NCBI RefSeq assembly: GCF_000715075.1
Contig: NC_134087.1
Location: forward strand, 159,327,436-159,391,435
Reading direction: 5' to 3'
Origin: Nicotiana tabacum
Taxonomy: Eukaryota > Streptophyta > Magnoliopsida > Solanales > Solanaceae
DNA length: 64,000 nt
The position numbers were made by a program, and so were the translations under genes. This document shows positions 23,897 to 34,600 of this stretch, one piece after another. Under the pieces are notes generated by a model. It did no database searches. It worked only from the letters and a program-made list of their open reading frames with translations, and was not told where the DNA came from. The number at the start of each line of letters is the position of its first letter. Positions within the stretch are counted from its first letter, which is position 1.

Positions 23897-24330
23897 ATGG
23901 TAGCCTATGAGATGTTGAAGAATGGTTTTGTACTCGGCAAAGGTTTGGGCTCGTCTTTGCAAGGCATCATACAGCCGGTGTCTCTTCCCAAAAACTTGGG
24001 AACATTTGGTTTGGGGTTCAAGCCCACTGCCGCAGACATAAGAAAGGCCAGAAAGCTAAAACAGAAGGCCTGGGTCCTTCCAAAGCCAGTCCCACGTCTT
24101 TCCAAATCATTTGTCAAGTCCGGTACCAGAAGTCGCTCGGTAACAACAATTCCTAGTTCTATGATTAATCCTGACGAGGAGTTAATTGAAAGATTTGAAA
24201 AGTTGTTTGACGGTGTGAACATGGTGGAAAACGGTGAAGGTCCTAGCAACGCAGAAATTCAATTCGTTGGGCCAGAAACAAAGCTTAATAATTGGAAAGC
24301 CACTCCTCTCCCCATTCGAAGGGAGTCTTG
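23897..24330 (+). pseudogene. Element B G-patch-like segment upstream of the intron
   Basis: In the same frame as the protease, after two in-frame stops (23798-23800 and 23891-23893), this segment encodes EMLKNGFVLGKGLGSSLQGI and KNLGTFGLGFKPTAADIRKA, a Gly-patterned block resembling a G-patch (an RNA-binding motif also found next to some retroviral proteases). The frame runs to a TAG at 24332-24334 that overlaps the intron donor. Assignment as a G-patch is by pattern only. Confidence 0.6.
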
Positions 24331-24515
24331 GTAGTTTATTTTGATTTTCCTTCAGTTTGTTTGGGTTATTCCAGGGTTGTAATCCAGATTTTTATCTTGC
24401 AGTCTGTTTGAAGTGTGCAAACCTTGTTATCTTTCATCATTCAATGAAATGCAGTTTCCCTTTCTTTATCATTCCTGATAGTTTTTCTTTTGTTTTTCTT
24501 TTCTTTTCTATACAG
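24331..24515 (+). other. Putative 185-nt intron between protease and RT in element B
   Basis: Donor GTAGTT at 24331 and acceptor TATACAG ending 24515, preceded by a T-rich tract. Removing it joins the upstream frame to the downstream frame 24516-24708 in phase; the codon at the junction is shared, with two bases from the left and one from the right. If it is retained, TAG at 24332 ends translation. Ogre elements are known to carry a partly spliced intron here, so this fits the family. Confidence 0.75.
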
Positions 24516-26142
24516 TTCTTTTTATGCTGGCTCTAGTGATATGGCATGCATAAGGAACCCTCAACCCAGTCTTAAAAATCAATCTAATTCTGAAATAATA
24601 GTTCAAGAAGTAGATTGTGATTACGAATCAGAATACGATGAGGACGAGGCCTTCGAAGAGATTAGTAAGGAGTTAATTCACTTTGAAGAAAAACCCAAAC
24701 CCACCTGAATGATACAGAAGCCGTCAATTTAGGAGACACGGATAATATCCGAGAGACTAAAATAAGTTTCCACCTCGAGCCAAAGATCCGGGAAGAGTTA
24801 ATTAAAGCACTCATCGAATTCAAAGATGTTTTTGCATGGTCATATGACGACACGCCGGGTTTGAGCACTGATTTAGTGGTCCACAAATTGCCCACTGATC
24901 CAATGATTCCTCCCGTCAAGCAAAAGTTGAGGAAATTCAAAACAGATATGAGTGTGAAAATTAAAGAAGAAATTACCAAACAGTTGGATGCAAAGGTCAT
25001 TCGGGTCACTCGATATCCTGTTTGGTTGGCTAATGTCGTTCCTGTGCCAAAGAAAGACGGCAAGATCAGAGTATGCGTCGATTATCACAATCTCAACAAA
25101 GCCAGTCCGAAGGATAACTTCCCATTACCCAATATCCATATTTTGATCGATAATTGTGCCAAGCATGAGATAGGATCTTTTGTGGATTGCTATGCCGGGT
25201 ATCATCAGATTCTAATGGATGAAGAAGATGCAGAAAAGACGGCATTCATCACACCATGGGGAACTTATTACTACCGGGTAATGCCATTTGGTTTGAAGAA
25301 CGTTGGGGCAACTTACATGAGAGCAATGACTACGATTTTTCATGATATGATACATAAGGAGATTGAGGTATACGTGGATGATGTGATCATAAAATCAAAG
25401 CATCAGGCTGACCACGTTGGGGATTTGAGGAAATTCTTCCTGAGACTTCGCAGATACAACCTCAAGCTTAACCCTGCCAAGTGCGCATTTGGTGTTCCAT
25501 CTGGAAAGTTGTTGGGATTCATAGTCAGTCGGCGAGGCATCGAGTTGGACCCATCAAAGATCAAAGCCATCCAAGAATTGCCACCTCCGAGGAACAAGAC
25601 TGAAGTAATGAGTCTGTTAGGGAGGTTGAACTACATCAGCAGGTTTATTGCTCAGCTCACGACAACTTGTGAGCCTATCTTCAAATTTAAAGAAGAATGT
25701 TGCGGTCAAGTGGACTGATGAGTGTCAAGAAGCATTTGATAAGATAAAAGGATATTTGTCAAACCCACCCGTGCTGGTTCCGCCAGAACTAGGAAGACCT
25801 TTGATTCTTTACTTGACAGTCTTGGAAAATTCATTTGGCTGTGTACTGGGGCAGCATGACATCACCGGCAAAAAGGAACAGGCCATCTACTATCTTAGCA
25901 AGAATTTCACGGCTTATGAGGTTAAGTACACTCATCTGGAAAGGACATGTTGCGCCCTAACTTGGGTAGCTCAGAAATTGAAACATTATTTGTCATCCTA
26001 CACTACTTACCTCATTTCACGTTTGGATCCGTTGAAGTATATCTTTCAAAAGCCTATGCCGACAGGGAGACTTGCGAAGTGGCAGATATTGCTCACAGAG
26101 TTTGATATCATCTATGTGACTCGGACTGCGATGAAAGCCTAA
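24516..26142 (+). pseudogene. Element B reverse transcriptase and first RNase H (broken)
   Basis: An acidic linker (24516-24708) ends in TGA. RT continues one frame over from 24705. RT boxes: WLANVVPVPKKDGKIRVCVD, FITPWGTYYYRVMPFGLKN, and the catalytic YVDD at 25371-25382. At about 25690 the frame shifts again; the following frame (from 25648) carries the thumb and connection, then the RNase H pieces SFGCVLGQHD and YLSKNFTAYEVKYTHLERTC, and ends in TAA at 26140-26142. RT and RNase H copy element RNA into DNA; this copy is disabled. Confidence 0.9.
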
Positions 26143-26145
26143 GCA

Positions 26146-26997
26146 TTGGCCGATCATTTAGCTGGAAACCCGATCGACGAAGATTATGAGCCATTAAGAA
26201 ATTATTTTCCCGATGAAGAAGTTATGCATATCGATGAACTGGAGCAAATTGAAAAACCAGGCTGGAAACTCTTCTTTGATGGGGCTGCTAACATGAAAGG
26301 AGTAGGGATAGGAGCCGTGCTTATTTCTGAAACAGGGCATCACTATCATGTTACAGCTCAACTTCGTTTCTATTGTACCAACAATATGTCTGAGTACGAA
26401 ACATGCATTTTAGGTTTAAGGCTAGCTGCGGACATGGATATCCAGGAAATCTTGGTCTTGGGAAACTCGGATCTTCTGGTACATCAAATTCAAGGAGAAT
26501 AGGAAACGCGAGATTTGAAGCTCATACCGTACCGACAATGTTTACATGATCTATGTCAGCGGCTTCGATCAGTAGAGTTCAGGCATATTCCAAGGGTCCA
26601 TAATGAGGTCACTGATGCATTGGCTACCCTAGCATCAATGTTGCACCATCCAGACAAAGCTTATGTGGATCCACTGCATATTCAAGTCCGAGATCAACAC
26701 GCTTACTGCAACATGATTGAAGAAGAAATTGATGGTGAACCATGGTTCCACGATATCAAGGAATACATCAGAATGGGGATATATCCAGTGCAAGCCACAG
26801 GGGATCAAAAGAGAACGATTAGACGGTTGACAAATGGATTCTTCTTAAGTGGAGGAGTTTTGTATAAGAGAACACCATACCTTGGATTATTAAGATGCAT
26901 AGATGCTAGACAAACTACGGTTGTCATGTCCGAAGTACATTCAGGAGTCTGCGGACCACATATGAGCGGATATGTGTTGGCAAAGAAAATTCTCTGA
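26146..26997 (+). pseudogene. Element B second (archaeal-like) RNase H and linker (broken)
   Basis: Same frame as the preceding segment after one stop. It contains LADHLAGNPIDEDYEPL, then GWKLFFDGAANMKGVGIGAVL and NNMSEYETCILGLRLAADM (catalytic D and E positions visible), a TAG at 26500-26502, and RHIPRVHNEVTDALATLAS (last acidic residue). It ends at a TGA, 26995-26997. A second RNase H between the first RNase H and integrase defines the Tat/Ogre group. Confidence 0.88.
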
Positions 26998-27990
26998 GCA
27001 GGCTATTATTGGCTTACCATGGAGAGAGACTGTATCAATTTCGTGCGCAAATGTCATCAGTGCCAGATACATGGAGATTTGATTCATTCTCCACCATCGG
27101 AATTGCACATAATGTCAACACCATGGCCCTTCGTTGCTTGGGGCATGGATGTCATTGGACCAATTGAGCTAGCAGCATCCAACGGGTACAGGTTCATTCT
27201 GGTAGCCATTGATTATTTCATCAAGTGGGTGGAGGCCAAAACTTTCAAATCGGTGACCAAGAAAGCAGTGGTCGATTTTGTTCACTTAAATATCATCTGC
27301 CGATTCGGAATCCCAAAGGTGATCATCACAGATAATGGTGCTAATCTTAACAGTAACTTAATGGAAGAGGTATGTCAACAGTTTAAGATTACACATCACA
27401 ATTCTAACCCATATCGGCCCAAGGCGAATGGAGCAGTCGAGGCAGCCAACAAAAACATAAAGAAGATACTTCGGAAAATGGTAGAAGGTTCAAGGCAATG
27501 GCATGAAAAATTACCATTTGCGTTGTTGGGATATCGCACTACTGTTCGCACTTCGGTAGGTGCAACTCCTTATTTATTGGTATATGGAACTGAAGCAGTA
27601 ATACCTGCAGAAGTTGAAATCCCTTCCCTTCGGATTGTCGCTGAGGCTAATATTGATGATGATGAGTGGGTCAAAACCCATTTGGAGCAGTTGAACTTGA
27701 TTGATGAAAAGCGATTGGCAGCAGTATGTCATGGCCAGTTATATCAAAGAATAATAGAAAGAGCATAAAACAAAAGGGTGCGTCCCCGAAAGTTTGAAGT
27801 GAGTCAGCAAGTGCTGAAATGTATTCTTCCACATCAGGTTGAAGCAAAAGGCAAGTTCGCTCCGAATTGGCAAGGGCCATTCATTGTGACTAGAGTATTA
27901 TCCAATGACACTCTATGTCTAACAGATATCGAAGAAAAATGCATAGACATGGCCATCAATTCCGACGCGGTCAAGAGATATTATGTATGA
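26998..27990 (+). pseudogene. Element B integrase (broken)
   Basis: The zinc-binding segment starts before the TGA (HSGVCGPHMSG) and continues with CHQCQIHGD. The core has WGMDVIGPIE (first D), IITDNGANLNSN (second D) and PKANGAVEAANKNIKKI (E), so DDE is intact. A TAA at 27766-27768 separates the C-terminal part (WQGPFIVTRVL type) that ends at the terminal stop 27988-27990. Integrase inserts the cDNA into the genome. Confidence 0.9.
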
Positions 27991-28225
27991 TTTCTTTGTA
28001 ATAATTGTTGATTGTTTGTACTTGGCATTGTTTCAAAGATTGGAATGACGAAGGCAATTTGTTCTGCTATCTAAACATTTTACCCTTTGTTCCCTCTTTT
28101 GAGCCGCATTTGTTTCTTTCATACCCCTCTTTTGGAATCAATAAAAAAGGGAAAAGAAAGAAAAAGATAAAGAGAAAAGAAAAGAAGTCAAAAAAGAAAG
28201 TATAACAACAAGGAAATTCAGGTGT

Positions 28226-28290
28226 GAACTACGTTTGACATGATTCCTATTAAGGATACGTAGGCAGCCTCACGACTCGGTCATAGTAAA
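28226..28290 (+). other. Conserved hairpin motif, copy B3 (start of 3' UTR)
   Basis: Outer stem CTACG (28229-28233) with CGTAG (28259-28263); inner stem TCCT (28245-28248) with AGGA (28253-28256), loop ATTA; TGATT before it. Followed by GACTCGGTC. Confidence 0.65.
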
Positions 28291-29384
28291 ATAAAATATC
28301 AAAATATCCCCAAGCAAGAAACTGGGGCAGAAGTTGTACTTGTAATAAGAAATGTGATTCCAAGAGTTGTAATTTTAAACCCATGTCAAAATTATTTTGA
28401 GCCTGTGATACCCTTTCTTTCTAACCCATCCAAAAGCCCACATTACGGTCCAAAGAAAGACCTTCCGATCAGTCTTCGAGAGATGCCAAATCAAGCAATG
28501 TAAAGAGAATTTATATCAGGGGCAACACTCCGGTTTAAGCAAGAAAAATCAAAAAATTAGAGAGTCTTATTGGTGAAAACCCTCATGGGCACCATGAGAC
28601 GATGAAAGCTGAGAAAACAAATGAGAGAGGTTTGTCGGTGAAAACCCGTAAGGGCACTGCAAATCGAACAAGGTCCGTAAGTTGGCAGAAAGTAAAATTG
28701 GGTTGCGGAAATCTTGGAGAACAAAGTAAAACAATTGGAAAGGAGATTGGTTAAATAGACTGGGCTGATTAATCCAAAATGCATACCATGATCATTGGTG
28801 CCAGTGACTCCGCTCAGATAAGTTCCTTTTTCCTATCTCCAACAGTCATCCAAATCTAGATTTTCTTATTTATTCTTAATTTTCAAAATCGTCGCATTTC
28901 ATTGTTGTTAATTTTTACTCATCTAAAGCTCTTCTGAGGTTAGCCTTGTTCCAACAAATAAGAAGGAATGTCAAGGTATACTACCAAGATTCAAAATTGC
29001 ACAAGGCAAAATACGGCTAGGATATGCTGGAAGCAATATGATGAAAAATGAGACACAGGGTGTAAGCAAAAGTTAAATCGGTGAAATGGTTCAGTAATGT
29101 CATGAGAGATGTATGGTTACGAATAGAAGGGTCAGAAGTGAAAACAACAGTTGGGGATCCTGAAGTTAAGGATCAATCATGAGGTCAAAACAGTCCTTTC
29201 GACCGGTTCAAGGCAGTCTGATAAAGCAAAGCAGGGCAAAGAGAAAACCCTCCCCAACAAAAATGCCACAACTAACTACCACGTTTTAAACTGATAAGAT
29301 TTTCTTTGATTTGAAAACAGGGGCAAAGACGGCACTTGTTTCAGGAAGCACCCTGTGAGGAAAGCAAGTACCATGCAGGTTTGA

Positions 29385-29800
29385 TCGTATAAATTCTCAG
29401 GACCCTCCTGGAAAATGGGACTTAGCTTTAATTCAAAACATTCATGAATACAAGATCTGGCATAAGCTCTACTTCGTGAAAATATAAGTTGGTTTGAATT
29501 TTTTTTAAAGACAAGAATCAATTACAAACTTCAGGACCCTCCTGAAAAATGGGACCTAGGTTAAACCCTAAAACAATCATAAGTAGTAAATGTAGGACAA
29601 ATGTGCACCAAAGGGAATATAAGTTGACTTCAAAGTTCGCGTAAGAGTTATCAGGACCCTCTTGTATAATGGGACATAGTTGAAAACTGGTTTAGATAAC
29701 AAGATTTAGCAGAAGTCATGCCTTTAAAAGATATAGCTTAGATTTAAAATTATCATTTAGTTAAGAGTTGTCAGGACCCCCCTGGATAATGGGACATAAC
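29385..29800 (+). repeat. Dispersed repeats with caggaccctcctg..aatgggac core
   Basis: Four units at about 29398, 29540, 29650 and 29772, spaced 110-140 bp apart, each reading aggaccc(t/c)c(c/t)tg(g/a)a(t/a)aatgggac or a close variant. They are old, well-diverged members of the 3' UTR repeat series. Confidence 0.75.
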
Positions 29801-29914
29801 TTTTAAATTCTTAATAATATTTGGTAATATGATTTAGTTTTACAATCACATCTGTCCCCAACTACCAAACTGGGGCAGAAATTTTTTTTTGCTTTTGTCT
29901 ATTTTGTTGAAATC

Positions 29915-30410
29915 AGACGCCCACCTGGAGAACAAGGAACAACAATTGAAGTATCAGCAATCAGGTGTCCACCTGGAGAACAAGGAAGAATAGCCGAAGT
30001 ATCAGCAATCAGGCATCCACCTGGAGAACAAGGAACAACCGTTAAAGATTCAGTAATCAGGCGTCCACCTGAAGAACAAGGAACAACAATTCAAGTTTCA
30101 GCAATCAGGCACCTACCTGGAGAATAAGGGAGCATAATTCAAGTTTCCGCTTTCAAGATCTTACTGATGTTTGGTAACATGATTTAGTTTACACTCATAT
30201 ATATACCCAGCTACCAAACTGGGGCAGAAATTTTCTGTGCTTTTGTCTATTTTGTTGAAATCAGGAGCCCACCTGGAGAACAAGGGAATACAATTCAAGT
30301 TTCAGCAATCAGGAGCCCACCTGGAGAACAAGGGAATACATTTCGAGTATCAGCAATCAAGAGCTCACCTGGAGAACAAGGGAATACAATTCAAGTTTCA
30401 GAGGTCAGGA
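29915..30410 (+). repeat. Minisatellite with ccacctggagaacaagg core
   Basis: About eight units of 55-60 bp in two blocks (29915-30130 and 30260-30410), separated by a duplicated spacer that contains the phrase accaaactggggcagaaatt (29868 and 30212). The second block, near-perfect, gives the open frame 30237-30476, which is not a gene. Confidence 0.85.
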
Positions 30411-30416
30411 GCCCCG

Positions 30417-30790
30417 CCTGAAGAACGGAATGGTGATTTATTTTTCGAAGTTGTTGTTGAAGTCTCGCCCGCCTGAAGAAAGGCATGGCGATTTATTTTT
30501 CGAAGTTGTTATTGAGGTCAGGAGCCCCGCCTGAAGAACGGAATGGCGATTTATTTTTCGAAGTTGTTGTTGAAGTCTCGCCCGCCTGAAGAAAGGCATG
30601 GCGCTTTATTTTCGAAGTTGTTGTTGAGGTCAGGAGCCCCGCCTGAAGAACGGAATGGCATTTTATTTTTCGAAGTTGTTGTTGAAGTCTCGCCCGCCTG
30701 AAGAAAGGCATGGCGCTTTATTTTCGAAGATGTTGTTGAGGTCAGGAGCCCCGCCTGAAGAACGGAATGGCGATTTATTTTCAAGTTTTA
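30417..30790 (+). repeat. Higher-order tandem array, unit about 113 bp
   Basis: Each unit has two halves: aggagccccgcctgaagaac plus a ggaatgg tail, and tctcgcccgcctgaagaaag plus gcatggc. Both are followed by ttattttcgaagttgttgtt. The halves alternate regularly about three times, giving a nested repeat of nearly identical units. Minus-strand frames at 30493-30784 result from it. Confidence 0.9.
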
Positions 30791-30954
30791 AAGTTGGGAG
30801 CCCGCCCATATAACAGAGGAATACATTGAAGTTTGAAGTCAGTAAAGTGGAGTGTTACAACAAAAACCCCCAGCAGAAATCAGAAGGAAGACCACAAGTC
30901 AAGTCAGAAGTAAAAGCAACATGAAAGGAAACAATAGTCAAAGGAAGACATTTA

Positions 30955-31060
30955 AAGGGTCAGCAGTCAGGAGCCCGCCTGAAGAACAGAATGGTCTTTA
31001 AGAAGTTATATTGAAGTCAGGAGCCCGCCTGGAGAATGGAGGTGTTATATTTTAAGAAGT
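30955..31060 (+). repeat. Two further cgcctg(a/g)agaa units
   Basis: Units at 30968 and 31018 with gtcaggagcccgcctg and a ttaagaagt-like tail, i.e. the same core family as the preceding array but separated from it by 170 bp of purine-rich unique sequence. Confidence 0.7.
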
Positions 31061-31434
31061 AATTGTTGTTGAAGTCAGTAAAACAGCGGGAGACAACAAA
31101 ATCCCCAGCAGAGGAAGGCAGTTCAAGATTCGAAGGAAAATAACGCGAAGCTCACAAGAAGGAAATAAACAGTTCGAGATCGGCGATCAAGGGAGAATAC
31201 AAGTCAATTCAGAAGTAAAGGCAACATCAGAGGAAACACAAGGCAACAAGGCAACACCAGTCACATGACCAAGTTTGAGAATAAAATTTTGTAATGCATA
31301 GCTCATAGATTAGTATAACTTCTTTATCTTTAAGCAATGGTGTAATAAGGAGGTCGAAAAGCAGTAGCAACAGCATGCAGCCGCAGTAACAGCAAAAGGC
31401 AGTCCCATGGTAGTCCCAGCTACAAAAATTTCCT

Positions 31435-31502
31435 GAACTACATTAACATGATTCCCTTCTAGCCAGGGATATGTAGGAAACCTTTGAAGCAAAGGTTCGG
31501 TT
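31435..31502 (+). other. Conserved hairpin motif, copy B4 (end of 3' UTR)
   Basis: Outer stem CTACA (31438-31442) with TGTAG (31472-31476), a compensated change from CTACG/CGTAG; inner stem TCCCT (31453-31457) with AGGGA (31465-31469). The second hairpin pairs ACCTTTG (31480-31486) with CAAAGGT (31490-31496), seven perfect pairs. Confidence 0.7.
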
Positions 31503-31603
31503 AAATCTTTTTCAAAAAATGCTTCACACGGAGTACTCCAACGGGCAAAAATCGCTCATATCCGCTCACTTTATCTTTGCACGAAAACTCTTTGTGTTTT
31601 TGG

Positions 31604-31618
31604 ACAAAGAGGGGCAGC
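31604..31618 (+). other. Polypurine tract of element B
   Basis: ACAAAGAGGGGCAGC ends exactly at the first base of the 3' LTR (TGTGAGCACG) and equals the tract in element A. Confidence 0.88.
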
Positions 31619-34600
31619 TGTGAGCACGTGATTTTTGCTTCACGGAAATTACTCCAAAAGAAATCGAGAAATAAAGAAAGTTGCCTTCGGGTACAATTTT
31701 GAGAATTTGCGTGACATTTTTGGTAATTATTTTGTCCGTAAATGTTTACCTTATTGTAGTTAATTGAAAAATACAAAAATACATGTTGCATGCATATTTA
31801 GGATTTAATTATGCATTTAGGAATTAATTAGACCATCATTTGTCTCTAAAAGGAAAATCACAAAAATATGCATTTTATTCTATTTGTTGTCATTGTGTGA
31901 TTTTATTTTAAGGTTTTAATTTGTGTGTTAATTTTGTAAGTGTTAATTAATATTTGTGTAGTTTTATTTTTGATTTTACAATTTAATTAGGAATTGTGTT
32001 TAAATTAGAAATTAAAGAAGGAAAAGAAAAAGAGTTCAAAAAATGAAGGAATTCAGATGTGGGCTTAAAATTGATACCAAAAACCAGGCCCAAATCAACT
32101 CATTTGACCCAGTCCGGTTAGCTGGTCTCTCAGAGACGAAGGAAACGATGCCGTATTGGCACTTTCCATCTGGACCGTTGATCAAACAGATCTAACGGTC
32201 CAGTTCAGTTCTTTCATTAAACCAAACGACGTCGTATGGTTGTATTTGATCGGGACCGTTCATTGCTTTTGATCTAACGGCTCCCAGGTTTTCCCTCATG
32301 ACCCGACCCACTCCCGTCTGAGACCGACCCAATCCCCACTCAATCAAAACGGCACCGTTCCCTTAAGTGAAGAGATCCTGGCCATCAATCTCACCTGATC
32401 CAACGGCCAGGATCCATCCCTCCCCTTCGTATATAAGACCCCATCTCTCACCCCACGCCCCCATAGCCAAACGCCCCCCCTTCCTCACTTCGTCTCTCTT
32501 CGTCTCTCTCGTTTCAGAGACGGAACCTAGGTCAAACCCTAACCGCCATAGCTCCCATTCGCCTGAAACCCGGCGGCAACTAAGCCGTCGGCCACCTCCT
32601 TAACACCATATATCCACCTTAACACCCTGGTTACGAATCCACTATTCCCTTGGCTCGAATCAATCCCCATCTTCTCGAATCTTCATTTGAATATTCGAGC
32701 CAAAACCCCATCTATGCCAAACCACCCCAAATTCATATCAGTTACTCCCCTGACCTCACTCGTAACCAAACCAAGCTTGGTTTGGTTCGAATCTAACCAG
32801 AAACCTTCAAGCCCCAAATCGACTGTATGAACCCTAGAAATCCAGAACCTTGGGGTCTGTCCAATTAAACGAAGGGTTGGGGTCTAATAGACCTTAATCA
32901 AGGTGTTCTCGGTTGAGAACACTTCGATTAAAGTTCGTTCGACTTCAAAGAGGTCAAGTCCGGTTCGAGACTGGGTCATTTTTGTTCTTAAGATTCAGAG
33001 GTATTTTTCCTTTCCTTCCTTCTGTTCATGTGTTCTATTTGTATCTCTTTGCATGTTTTAGTAGTTTGTGTGATTTTTCTACTTTTCTTTTAATTAATTC
33101 TGTTCATCTTCAGTAGACCTTTTATTTGGTCCAATTCTATCATTGCTTCTGTTTGTTGTAATTGTTATGTGTTATAATTTGTGTAATCGATTGAATAAGT
33201 GATGTCGATTAGTCCGGTAGGATTGAATATTAATTTAACATGATAGTAGTGTAATGTTGGTTTTGATTTCATGGTTCATGCTAGTCTGTTTCCCCTCCTA
33301 CTTCGTTTCTATCCTAAATGTTGTGTTGAAACGAGCCTGTTGGTATAGTTGAACTTAGTACTGAGCATGTGGGTATATTCAGTTCGTCACATTATTTTTG
33401 CTTGATCATTCGAACTGCTTCATCACTGCTGCTATTTTGGTTGTCACCTAAACATGTTGTGTCATGCCCGGTCAATCGATAGCCTTAGCCTTTATTTTGT
33501 TGCTGTTTGATTCAAGTTTAAGCAATTAATGAATCGAATCCTACTATCTAGGGTCTGAAATGAATCTGACAACTTATTTGAATTCAGTATTGGTGATAAT
33601 GTCAACTAGATAGTAGTGAGTCATAAGGCTGCATTCAGAACTTAGGAGCATTGGCTATAGCTGCAATTTCAGGGATTTTAGGAGGGTAATTTGGGAATTG
33701 AAAACAGGGAAGATGGGTGGTTTGAGTGTTCTGTCCACTAAGTATTAAAATACCATTAAACTAATGAATTGATTAGTATTAATGGGGAACAAAAGGGAAT
33801 GGGGGCTGAAAATAAGGAAAAGTTTTCCTTAGTGGATTTTAAGTGGAAAATTTCAGATTTAGTGGGGAAAAGGGGGTCGGGCAGTAGGTTTGGAAGGAAG
33901 GCAGACTTGTATAAGAGGAGAGGATGAGGTCAATCAAAGTGGGGAACATTCTGAGAGGGGAATTGAAAGAGCTGGGAAAGTTGAAAAAATAGCTACTGTC
34001 TTTTTCATTGCCTGGTTTAGGATCTGAAATAGCTAGAACTTTCTCCCTTTTACTTCTGCTATATACTTGGGGAAGTATAAAACTGCTGGTTATTTGTTGT
34101 TGCGCTGCTGTTGCAACTTCTGAATGCTACTGCTATTGTTGGTTACTGCTGATACCTCATTTTTCTGCTTCCTTCTTTTATTTCTAGGTACATTTTTATT
34201 CTACCCGCTGTAAACCCTTCTGTGAAATGGAAATCTGAAGCATGTTGGCCATTTAACCTCATTAGAAGAGTTTAATTCTGTCTTTATTTCAAGTTTTAGT
34301 TTGAACATATTTGCATTTGAATGTTGGTCAGTGACAATGCTTCTAGAGGTTGAGTTTGGTTTAAAATAGATATGGGATTCGATTCTGGTCGAATATTTTG
34401 TAATCTAAAACCAGCATTGTGTAAATGGACCTGGTCATAATGTTTAAACCTGTTTAAAAAGTCAGGACAGCATGTTTGCTTAGTTAGGTCAGTAATGGAG
34501 TTCTGCATATAATTTTGAGTAGTCATTTGCTTAATTAGATATTGAATGATCAAATATCACTAGATATGGTAGCTTCTGCGCAGGAGCAACGTGATTAATT

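Larger units (their letters stand above)
27991..31603 (+). other. 3' UTR of element B
   Basis: 3.6 kb with no protein-coding feature. It contains an A/G-rich tract (28140-28205), two copies of the hairpin motif, several short repeat families and repeated phrases (aactggggcaga at 28320, 29875, 30220). The left part matches element A 1960-2480. Confidence 0.8.
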
